A stretch of DNA of 64,000 bases from Guadua angustifolia (taxonomy: Eukaryota > Streptophyta > Magnoliopsida > Poales > Poaceae): the NCBI GenBank assembly GCA_036346375.1, contig CM070500.1, positions 73,288,525 through 73,352,524 on the forward strand, written 5' to 3'. Made by a program: the position numbers and the translations under genes. The number at the start of each line of letters is the position of its first letter. Within the stretch, counting starts at the first letter, position 1. Under the pieces are notes generated by a model. That model was not told the DNA's origin, did not search any database, and was given only the letters and a program-made list of their open reading frames with translations. Shown piece by piece: positions 22,450-32,297 of this stretch.

Positions 22450-24552
22450 ATACCACTTGTACAAATACCACTTGTAAAGATAAGCGTGAAAAACGAAGTA
22501 AGGGTATCACACAGTTTATTTGAAACACATTCAAATAACTCACTCCTCATTTTATTAGGCTTTGCACATTTTCAATATGATTCTCTTGAAGAATCCAACA
22601 ATTTGCCTAAACGGGTTAACGAGGAACCCAAAAGAATAAAGACCACTTTGAGAAATAGATACCACTTGTAAATTTAATCTCAAGGGCTTTGCTTGAAGAC
22701 TCAAAAAGAAATGAGCATTCTTAAATTTTAATGAAGAACAATGCTCAACAAGAGATTTCCTCTTTAATGTATTTCAACACATAAAGAATCTCACACAGAG
22801 AAGTCTTAGGCGGTTGAACTTACAAATTTAGCTTGCGAGGAAAAATCTTAATCAAGAATGTGGGTATCGGAGAAATACTACAAAGAGGCAATGAAATACC
22901 ACTTGTAGAAAATAATTAAAATCAATGATACCACTTTAAAAAGGAATCCAAATAATCAAGGATATCATTAGAGGAAATGATCAATAAGAACCATGATACC
23001 ACTTGGAGAAAGGAAAGAATTTTTGAAAAAGAACATTCCAATCAAAAGATATCCCAAAAGCAATTTTGAAAAATCTGAAAATTCAGAGCTAAATGTGCCA
23101 TGGCCGGTCCGACCGCTTCATGCCCGGTCCGACCGGCCGGCCGGTGCAACCGCACCCCATGCGGTGTGACCGGCCCTGACAGGCTGAAAAGCCCAGACTT
23201 TTGTAAATTTTGGCAAAAACGATTCAAACGAAGTCCAAAAAATTTAAAATTTTGTAGAGATGAACTTTGGACTATTTATAAGGTTTTGCAAAAGGAATTT
23301 TCTCAAAATCAATTTTATTTTGAAAGATATGGCAATTTGCGCTTTGAGGCATAAAAGGAAATTGATTTTCACGAAAAACCTCAAAATGCAATTCAATTTG
23401 GATTTCATGCAATTTCAATTTTCATGGCTTAGATTGGTGAATCAAGAATGTTTATAGCCAAGATTTAGAATGAAATCCAACTTGAATGCCAATAATTTAG
23501 CATAGTGCTAGAATAGGCTATTTTGGATTAAATCAAATTGTTTTTGAGCCAAATTCGATTTCAACATAGAATTTTTATTTTGAAAACTTGTAAAACCTTT
23601 GGAATACTTAATAGGATACTTTTATAAAGCTTTTCGTAAATTTGGGCCTTTTAAATATGATTTTTGACTTTTGACCTAAATAGTCCAAAGAGGGTCCTTT
23701 TGAAGAACCAAATGAGAAATCACAAAATCAAATTCAATCAACACAAAAAAAAATTCAAATAAAGCAAGGGTAAGATATAGAGATTTGAATTTTGTGTATG
23801 AGTCTAAAATACCATTTTGAATTGCAATTCTACACAAGAATTGATCCAAATGGTGAAACTCACTAAGTGCAATAGTATGACCGTTATGGGTCAAGCATCG
23901 TTTTTCGGCGAGTTTCAAAATCAAATAACTTTTGCTAGGTTGGTCTTTTGAAAAACTTTTGAACACAAAAATTGTTAAGAATGACCAACTCTAGGATTTT
24001 TATTTTGGAATTACTTTCAAAATCTTTTTACATTTAATTCTATAAAAATTATAAGTTTAAATCAAAATCTAGAAACTAGTAACTGGATTTTGGAGTTAAA
24101 ACTCATTTTCTTTTGAAATTAGTTTTTGTAAAGCCAAAACCATTGGAAAACCTTTTGAAAGCATTTGTATACACTTTTCAATTAATTTTTCACAAGAATA
24201 GTAATTGGTATACAAAATTTTGACTTTTGGCTAAATGGTTGATTTTGAAAATATATATATATATGCACTTATATTAATATGGGCACACGTAGGGATGTGG
24301 TACACATGAATATGAATTAACACTCCCCCTAAATGTGCTACAATTAAACTTGCTCAAGATTTGCAATAAGAGAATAGATAAGAGGCGAGAGCAAGTGGCC
24401 ATAACAAGTAATCTAAATTGATTTTCATTAATATTTCAATATAACCTACACAAGGCTATAAGACATAATAGTAATCAATTTAAATACTTGTTACCCGAGA
24501 TGGCATTGGCTCATGGTGGACTTGATAATCTTCAAGCTTGACACCACTTGTA
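22450..24552 (-). repeat. Dispersed copies of the LTR/primer-binding junction word
   Basis: ATACCACTTGTA or close variants occur at 22450-22461, 22465-22476, 22659-22670, 22896-22907, 22928-22936 (partial), 22996-23005 (partial) and 24541-24552 (ACACCACTTGTA). The same 12 bases are the element's own LTR end plus start of the primer-binding site at 26401-26412. The surrounding 21902-24600 otherwise shows only AT-rich non-coding sequence, plus a GC-rich GGTCCGACCG cluster at 23097-23185 and a second polypurine-like CTCCCCCTAAATGTG at about 24325. Confidence 0.7.
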
Positions 24553-24617
24553 GACGAATGTAATCCTTCTCTTGAGTGAGCAAGCGTCCAATCCATCTCA
24601 TATCACCTAAAATTCTT

Positions 24618-26348
24618 TTAGGCGACTTTTGGTACCCAATCCTTGTTGGGTCCGACAATGTTAGTCACAATGGATTTAGGAACCCAAATGGTCCTAATTT
24701 TAATATTATTGAATTGACTAACATAACTAGGAATAGTTTTGCGATTATTATTCCTCCTAGGCAATTTGTTTGGATTTAAGTGAGAGGACTTGGGAGGGCA
24801 ATTGTATTTTGCAAAACTACTTCTAGTTTGATCTCTTCTAAGCATATGATAATCATTATAGTAAGAACGCTTAGAGGATCTAGCATTTCTAGCAAATGTT
24901 TTGCTATAATTATTTTTCCTAAGCACATGATTTTCATGATTTTTCATAGTCTTAGGAAATCTAGCATTTTGAGCAAACACATTTCTAGAATTACTCTTCC
25001 TATGCAAATGTATATCATTTTTAGCGGGCATAGGGGACTTGAAAAGCTTGGCAAACACATTGCCATTTTTGTCCTTCCTAAGCAAATAATTTTCATTGAC
25101 GAGAATAGGCTTAAGAATTATACCTTTGGGACAATCCTTACCGAAATGTCCCTTTTCCCGGCAATTGAAGCACGTCACGCTATTTGGCCCTCTCTTGACC
25201 GCTTTGACTTGCTCCTTGCCGGCTTGCCTCATTGTTGGTGTTGTGGCCTTGTTATCCACTTGATTAGGGCACATGGAGGCGAGGTAGCCCTTCTTGTTGC
25301 ATGCGAAGCATTTGATTGTCTTCGTGTGTCGCGCATTATGCCTCGTCTTGCTATTCTCCCTCTCGGAGTTGTAGCCGAGTCCTCGCTTGTCTTGAGGCGC
25401 CCTTGGCTTGCTCAAGATTTCGTCGAGGAGGGCTTTTCCTTTAACGCACCTCTTCAAGTCATTTTCCAACTTAATGACTTGAGCCTTGAGCTCATTGTTT
25501 TCTTCTACAATATTAGCATCTAAAAACATAGAGGAACTAGAAGCAATTTCATTAGAGCAACAAGGCAAATCATCGCTAGAGGTGGATATGCATTTATTCG
25601 ATGTATTGTTTGTAATTGGAATTGAGTGAGCCAATTCATTAACTAAATTGCATTGAATAGCACTATCCACACTAGCTTTACTAAATTCCTTGAAAAGGAG
25701 TTTCTCATGATTTTCTTTTAGAACATCATAATCATTTTGAAGTGATTCATGTTCTAACTTCAAAATTTTATATTTCTTTTTCTCCTTTCCAAGAAATTCA
25801 TTGAGCTCCTCTAGCATATTCATTAATTCGTCATAAGAGGGCTCATCTTCGGCGTCACTTACCTCATTTTTACCTTTTGCCATGAAGCAACAAATTTTTG
25901 ACGGGAGTGAAAATTCGTCGTCGCTTGAGGCGGAGGTTGAGGTTGATGGGGATGCCGGTTCATCGCTTGATGTTGAAGTTGAATGATCATCAACTGACAC
26001 TTCCTCTTTATTGCAATCCTCAATTGATGTTGTGGATTATTCAAATAAATCTTGAAGCTTAATCCACATATCATGAGCGCTCTTGAGATTGCAAATGAGA
26101 TTAAATATCTCTACGCTCACAACGCTAAATAAAACGTTAGTAGCTTGAGCGTCGAGATGTAGACATTTCTCCTCTCCTTTAGTTGGAGCAATATCATTTA
26201 GTGGAGAAGAAAAGCCGACATCTACGATCCACCATATTTGTGGGCTCATGGATTTAAAATGACTAATCATAAATATTTTCCATGAAGCATAATTAGAGCC
26301 ATCAAATATATATGAATCGGTGGAGTGCACTAAACCTCTATTTGCCAT
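24618..26348 (-). pseudogene. Ty1/copia Gag of the inner element (one in-frame stop)
   Basis: The frame from the ATG at 26348 gives about 576 codons with a single TAA at 26037-26039, after 103 codons. The N-terminus (FDGSNYASWKIFMISHFKS) is the copia Gag opening. After the stop the same frame continues with an acidic serine-rich stretch, a coiled-coil-like region rich in E, L and N, and two zinc knuckles, CFACNKKGYLASMC and CFNCREKGHFGKDC. It ends with a basic tail and WVPKSIV and DWVPK motifs that usually lie just before protease. Here the frame stops at 24618 with no Pol following. Apart from the stop it is well preserved, suggesting fairly recent insertion. Confidence 0.85.
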
Positions 26349-26392
26349 CCTTTTTACTTTCTAGACGGTTAAGCCTAAAATGAGAGTGACCG

Positions 26393-26408
26393 TGGCTCTG
26401 ATACCACT
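26393..26408 (-). other. Primer-binding site (initiator-tRNA-Met type)
   Basis: On the minus strand the LTR end CCTACA is followed two bases later by TGGTATCAGAGCC, the standard copia complement of the initiator methionine tRNA 3' end. Confidence 0.9.
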
Positions 26409-28869
26409 TGTAGGGTCGAGGATGCGCCTAGAGGGGGGGTGAATAGGCGTTTTACGAAATTCGATCGCTCACTAAACAATTCGCTCTAATACACCCCTAA
26501 GTCAAAACCTAATCAAAGATATATGCGGAAGTGATAAATAGGTTTTGACAATTAAAGCCTAAATGAACTAGGCTCACTAGTGCACTAACTAATTTATGTC
26601 TCTAAACAAAAATTGCTATATTGAATAAACAATTTACACTAAGCAATTCTAATGCATTCAAGCAAGTGATCAATATACAATAATTAAAGTGCTTGAATAT
26701 AAATGAGACGAGAGACAACCGATATTTTTCCGTGGTGTTCGGAGACTTGCCGGTCTCCCCTAGTCCACATTGAGGCAAGCCCACACTTGGACCGGCTCCG
26801 CCGAGCACCGCCTCTTTCCACTAGTCGTGGTTTTTCACGCCGCGTGAGGCTCAACCCGAACCTTCACAAACTTGCGGGCTTCTCACACCTCGAGAGCTCC
26901 GCGCAAGACGACGCCCACGCCGCCTAGAAGTCGGCAACCTCCAAGAGTAACAAGCCGCTCCTTGCTTAAACCTCACCGGGCACAACAAATGCGCTCCTCG
27001 GTGATCACCAAGTGCAACACATGCACAAGGACCTCACTCAAGTGCAACACATGCACAAGAGCCTCACTCAAACCACTCCTAATTGCAACACATGCAATTA
27101 GTTCACTTTTAGCTCAATAATCAAATGTGAGTGTGCAACACATGCAACACCTCACCCAAAACCTCAAACACAAGAACAACCCCTCGCCTAAGCCCCCAGG
27201 GTATTTATAGCCCCCACAAGAAAACTAGTCGTTTGGGGGCAAACAGGCAAAACCCAAAAACGCGGTCCAACTGGGCCTCGCCGTCCGACCGCCCTCACAG
27301 CAGCAGTCGGAAAACGGCTGCAACACGCCGGTTGATCGCCTTTACTACGGCCGGTCGCCACCGCCTCACGGCCGCAGACCGCCTAACAAACCAAAAACCG
27401 ACGCTCGAAAAATCAAGCTGCCGGGCCGGCCCGACCGCCCGGCGGCCTCGACCGGACAGTGGGTCCGACCGCCCCACGCCGGCCCAACCGACCAGGCTTG
27501 GCCACACCGCCGGGCAGCCGACTCAGCTTTTTCGATCTTTTTCTCCGAAGATCCAAATGCAATTCTTTGAGCTTCTAGATGATCAACACATGATCAAACA
27601 CCCTTGCAAAACACACAACATAAAATCATGCTTGAGCTCTCTCCTTTTGCAACACATGCAAAACTTAGCTCCAAGCAACACCAAGGTTTTATAAAGATGT
27701 TTTGCGAAACTAAAGCATGAAGCTTCAACTAATGCAACACATGCAAAAGTGAACTTCACGCAAAAGCCAACGCATTAGCTTATCCTATTTACAACACATG
27801 CAAATCAAAGCATAATGCGAAAACCAAATACATATACTCTTTCATCTTTGCAACACATGCAAATCAGAGCATAATGCAAAACAACCAAACACGGACTTAA
27901 CACATTTGCAACACATGCCAAATGGTTAACCCATATGCAAAAACCAAATCAAATAAGATTTGAGCTTGAGTGAACGCGGATTGAGATCACCAACACATGA
28001 TGAAGCTCAAGCTAGGGAACGACCCCTCTTAATAGCACGGCGATAAAACCTTAGACTCAAAGACTATAAAGTCCTTAGCCTATCTAATTATACCTTCGCC
28101 ACGCCAAAGCAATCCCTTTGGGGTCTTTATGATCTTCACTTTGATACTCCCCGGATCATCACTCGACTCCTCTTCTTTGACTTCGGATCTTCTCTTGACG
28201 CTCGATGCCGCTCTTTGTCCCGTTCTCATCATCTCATCCATCTTTGGACCTAACTTAATCACAACTCATACAAATAGTTAGTCCAAGATGCATGGTTGTC
28301 TCAATTATCTCTTGCACTCCATTAACACATAATGGATGCCTTTAGATCAATTGAGCACAACCTAAAACAATTTGAATGATTAAATGTATCTTAAATACAA
28401 GAATGCAACACATGCTTCAATATACTTAAGAGCTATTCATTTGTCCTCAATTAATCACTAACACCATCAACACATGATGAAGTGTTCTTTAATAATTAAT
28501 AAGACAAATGAACTAAATTTAAATTATCATTTAAATTGATATGAGTATATATTAACTACACAAGTTTTCATATACTCATGTTGATGAAAAGTAATGATCC
28601 ATTATATGTAAATTATATGGAAATGATCATTTCTCTAAATCATCAACTATAGAATAAACCCCACATGTATATGTGCATAAGTTTGATTGACTTGGATATA
28701 ATATGCACATATTCAATTTGATTGCATTGGAGCATATCCTATAATTCCACGAGTATACTATAACTAGGCAATTCAAATATATACTCAAGGATTTAGTTTC
28801 TTTGTCTTGATCCTTATATGTGTCAACAATGAATCGATCAATACAAAGAGACTTTCAAGTTAAACTACA
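26409..28869 (-). repeat. 5' LTR of the inner Ty1 element (shorter than its partner)
   Basis: It is 2,461 bp and aligns with 14317-21588 apart from the CACTA insertion, which it lacks; the empty site is near 28250. It ends at AAACTACA (28869), whereas the 3' LTR continues another 313 bp to 21901. In element orientation this LTR therefore starts at TGTAGTTTAAC, a position that in the partner LTR directly follows a polypurine-like TTTAGAGGGAGTT. Confidence 0.8.
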
Positions 28870-29980
28870 TCGGCCGGCTGGCGGTGTGGACTGCCCTGGC
28901 GGTTGGACCGCCAGGCGGTTTGACCGCCCTCCGCGCTTCTTTTCCAAAGAGTGTTTTGCTATTTTTGCTCAAGGTCGGACCCGGGTCCGGTAGACCACCA
29001 CGCAGCGGCCCCGCCGGGAAAGTCTTGATCGGCCGGCAACTGTCCAAAATCCGACCATTACCTGTGAGGGCTTGGTCGGACCGGTTGAGGTCCCATGGAC
29101 CGGATTTTGGGTTTGCCTGCTTTTGCCCCCAAACGGCTAGTTTTCTTGTGGGGGGCTATAAATACCCCCTTGGGGGGCTTGGGGCAGTAGTTGCTGGTGT
29201 TATTGAGTGGTTGGTGTTGTGTGGGAGTTGTTTGCATGTGTTGCTCTTCTCCATTTGCCTCTTGAGCTTAAGAGTGAGACTAATTGCATGTGTTGCAATT
29301 AGGGAGTGGTTTGAGAAGCTTCTTGTGCATGTGTTGCACTTGAGGAAGGCCTTGGTGCATGTGTTGCACGAGGTGATCACCGGGAGCGCATTCGTTGTGC
29401 TCGGTGAAGTTCAAGCGGAGGAGCGGCTTGTTACTCTTGGAGGTTGCCGACTACTAGACGGCCAGGCGGCGTCGCGCGGAGCCTCGAGGTGTGAAAGCCC
29501 CGCAAGTTTGTGAAGGTTCGGGTTGAGCCTACGCGCAAAGCGTGAAAAACCACGACTAGTGGAAAGAGGCGGGTGCTCGAGCGGGAGCCGGTCCAAGTGG
29601 TTGGGCTTGCCTCAACGTGGACTAGGGGAGACCGGCAAGTCTCCGAACACCACGGAAAAACATCGGTTGTCTCTTGTCTCTTTACATTCAAGTATTTACC
29701 TTTTGCATATTTATCAATTGCTTGAATGTATTAGAATTGCTTAGTATTAATTGATTGTTCAATTTAGTAATTCTAGTGTAGAGACTTAATTTTAGTTAGT
29801 GCACTAGTGAGCCTAGTTGATTTAGGCTTTAAATTGTCAAAACCTATTTATCGCTTCCACATATAAATTGATTAGGTTTTAACTTAGGGGTGTATTAGAG
29901 CGAATTGTTTAGTGAGCGATCGAATTTCGTAAAACGCCTATTCACCCCCCCTCTAGGCGCATCCTCGACCCTACAGCATG

Positions 29981-30316
29981 TTACTTTCCGTCCACAGATA
30001 GGGCGAAATCTTGAGGTGTACGTCGACGACTTGGTTGTGAAAGTTAAAAAGAGCAGAACAAACTGAAAAAATCATTGTAATCGCCTCCACACTTCATCAA
30101 CAAAGATCTAGCAGGACGTAGGGTTGTTACCCACACTGGGGGTCCGAACCTCGGCACATTGATGTGTTCCTTGATTTGTTGATTCCCGAAATCCCTCGCG
30201 CGAGAGTCATTAGGGTTTCCAACTGCGAAGACGCCCTCTACCTAACCCTAACCTCCATCCTAAGAGTGGTCAACCCTGTCCGTCGACGGGGTCCTGTCCG
30301 GCGAAATACGCCGACA
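29981..30316 (+). pseudogene. Ty3 RT remainder and right LTR end
   Basis: 29981-30060 continues the RT frame interrupted at 12243 and contains the catalytic YVDD block (EVYVDDLVVK). The frame stops near 30063. Sequence from about 30090 to 30316 is the terminal part of the right LTR, ending GGCGAAATACGCCGACA at the TSD. Everything between RT and this LTR end (RNase H, integrase, LTR start) is missing. Confidence 0.8.
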
Positions 30317-30830
30317 GCGGTGGTCCGCTGCGCTGATGGTTCGCTGCTCTTCCCAGATGACCCTTTCGCCTTTGCCGGCCTACTCGTCTCCATGCCTCTG
30401 ACGTACCTAGTCATCACTGATTTCACCGGCCATGACGCCGGAGCCCATGAAAGTGAACCGGAAAACACCAGCGCCGAGGCGTCCGCCACGCCATGCACCG
30501 CCGCGTCGTTCCTCTCTCTCGCGACGTTCAACTGGATCATCCCGTTTATCTCCAAGGGGTATGCCAATGACTCTCTTACCGCCGATGATGTCCTACCAGT
30601 GTTGTCGGGCAACCACGCCGTTGTCGACACTTTGTTCACGCCCAACCGCTCAAGGCTGGGTCATAGCACCCGTGGGCGCCGCGCTTAGCCGTCTTCGTTG
30701 CGCATTACTCGATCGTGGCGCTCGGTCTCTTGCGTCTCGCGGTCATGTACGTCGGTCCGTCACTTATAGATCGGGCCGTAAATCGAGTTCATTTGCCATG
30801 CAAGCACGACGACATGGAAGATCTTGAATG
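30317..30830 (+). pseudogene. ABCC-type transporter pseudogene, 3' piece
   Basis: Directly after the Ty3 insertion the reading gives GSLLFPDDPFAFAGLLVSMP, then ATPCTAASFLSLATFNWIIP and LISKGY-like FISKGYANDSL with ADDVLPVLSG. This is the conserved linker of plant ABCC proteins between TMD0 and the first core membrane domain. A frameshift near 30660 separates it from LRLAVMYVGPSLIDR, the next conserved membrane segment, which fades out by about 30830. The nucleotide-binding domains and all later exons are absent, so the locus was already a fragment or was truncated here. It cannot make a transporter. Confidence 0.8.
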
Positions 30831-31079
30831 AATTCCTTGATTGATTCTTTGAAAACTCACAAACATATATAGAGTACAAAAGGAATGATTGACCATTATT
30901 AATTACCAAAGAATAATCGTGGATTTTGCTATAATAATTAGCTATATTTAGAGAGATATGGTCAGTCAGAATCAAGAAAGAATAATTAACTATAATGACC
31001 TAAGTATTATTGGAGATATGGCGAGAGGGCTAGGAAGAATCTGATCACGCCACCAACTACAAATTTATATTAGTAGAGA
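30831..31079. other. Intergenic, no gene seen
   Basis: AT-rich sequence between the ABCC remnant and MITE-like sequence. No domain or repeat is recognised. Confidence 0.4.
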
Positions 31080-31710
31080 TTATATTTGTAGGTAGTGTGT
31101 TTTACTCTAATCTATAATAGTAAATGATATAGAAAATAGCTAGAAAGAAAAGGTGTAAGAGAAAAATAGTAAAAGTTACATCAAAACTATAGAATAATAC
31201 GCATTTAAGAATAAAATTTAAAAGTGAGAATGACGTATATTCTAAAATAAATTATGCTTTGCATTTCCGTTAGACACCATTGATATCAACCGGGTAAGGG
31301 ATGGAAAACAATCCTACAGGACCCCGCCCCCTATGCACGAATTCCTTGAAATTTATGCCAAGTATAATAGGATTGAACCTCACATGCTCCGAAATTTCCA
31401 CGAGATGGACATATACGAGATAACTACTACCTCCATTTCTAAATAGATAATGTTTTAACATTTTAGAGTTCAATCAAGGCATATGTAAAAATAACTAAAT
31501 CATCCTCCTTTACTAGCTCGCTTATTACTTTTGGATAATGTATGTTAGTCTATTCCATAGTAATAAATAACATTAGGGGTAATAAATGGTAAAGATATGT
31601 AAAGGAAAAACAGTTAAAAATTATCTTGAAAATATAGAATGATACATATTTGGAAACAAAATTTAAAAGCTAAAATGACATGCATTCCGAACCAGAGTGA
31701 CGGAGTATAT
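31080..31710. mobile_element. Two degenerate Stowaway-like MITE remnants
   Basis: The segments about 31085-31250 and 31540-31708 share a diverged run (TATAGAATRATAC, then AAAATTTAAAAG, then AATGACRT). The second lies between CTACCTCCATTTCTAAATA (31427) and a GACGGAGTATA end (about 31698). These resemble worn Stowaway ends with TA target sites. No transposase is present. Confidence 0.4.
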
Positions 31711-31731
31711 TACAATCAGCACCAGGCATAT

Positions 31732-32297
31732 CCTCAGTCTGCAAAAGCTTCTTCACCTTGATGTGAAAAAAAACTGTCACGTAGCCTTGTAGCACCAGCC
31801 ACGCATGAATCACTTAAAATCTGAATACGAAAGCATGAATTGCTACAGCAAGCAGGGCCCAGGGCCCCGGCGCGCCGGGGAGCAGTTAGGAAACAAATTA
31901 CTCGGAGGAGAGCGGCATGCGATGCAAGCCCCCAATACCACATGGAATGATGCAAGTGGAAGAATTCACAACGCCGAGCACAGAAACTATGCCACACAAC
32001 ACAAGCTCAACCAGCATTCCTACACCCTCAAAGAACACCATCCAGGTATGACGCATGTAAACTGGGCTACAAATGCGGCAACAACCAACTTATACCACCC
32101 CACGAACAATATACTGCTTATTATTCCTCGACAGAAAAATAAAGTCGCAAACAAATCAATCCACCACGGAATTCAGAAAAAGGAGAAGACGTTATTAACC
32201 CCACCAGATGAATTAATACTACATGACCTACACAACCACACACCACATGACAAACCTAGAGGCGGCACAACAGCAGTAAAGGCCAAGGTCGAGCTAA
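31732..32297 (-). other. Probable 3' UTR and downstream of PUR-alpha
   Basis: Non-coding sequence just past the PUR-alpha stop codon. An open plus-strand frame across it has no recognisable protein features and overlaps the last exons, so I treat it as incidental. Confidence 0.4.

Larger units (their letters stand above)
14317..28869 (-). mobile_element. Inner Ty1/copia (SIRE-like) element with gag but no pol
   Basis: On the minus strand the order is 5' LTR (28869-26409), primer-binding site, gag, about 2.7 kb of non-coding AT-rich internal sequence, polypurine tract, and 3' LTR (21901-14317, itself holding the CACTA element). Flanks are CCGGC on the left and TCGGC on the right, four of five identical, a possible aged TSD. 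No protease, integrase, RT or RNase H is found anywhere inside. It is therefore a non-autonomous derivative that would need a helper. It belongs to the same family as the solo LTR it landed in. Confidence 0.8.
12244..29975 (+). mobile_element. Ty1/copia (SIRE-like family) solo LTR, split by an inner element
   Basis: It starts TGTAAGTTCAACC and ends CGACCCTACA, with a perfect TSD GCATG at 12239-12243 and 29976-29980. Own sequence: 12244-14316 and 28870-29975, about 3.2 kb. There is no internal domain, so it is a solo LTR left by LTR-LTR recombination. An internal polypurine-like TTTAGGGGGAGTT sits at about 12544. It carries an expanded set of TGTGT-loop hairpin motifs. Its GC-rich middle (GGCGGTTGGACCGGC) was the insertion point of the inner element. 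The 3' part (28870-29975) aligns in inverted orientation with 14317-15440. Confidence 0.85.
8398..30316 (+). mobile_element. Ty3/gypsy retrotransposon, host of the nested insertions
   Basis: The element begins TGTCGACATAC and ends ACGCCGACA, flanked by a perfect 5-bp TSD GCGGT at 8393-8397 and 30317-30321. Its own sequence is 8398-12243 plus 29981-30316; the rest is later insertions. In order it holds a left LTR, a rearranged LTR/PBS junction, gag, protease and the first part of reverse transcriptase. Then come the nested Ty1 material, a short RT remainder, and only the last ~225 bp of the right LTR. RNase H, integrase and the start of the right LTR are deleted. The order gag-PR-RT and the matches to plant Ty3 proteins support the class. 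The many stop codons show it is inactive. Confidence 0.85.

Noticed and set aside
9174..30316. Apparent 22-kb transposon with ~90-bp terminal inverted repeats
   Set aside because: The left copy is a reversed LTR end. The true limits are 8398-30316, shown by the GCGGT TSD and restored ABCC frame.
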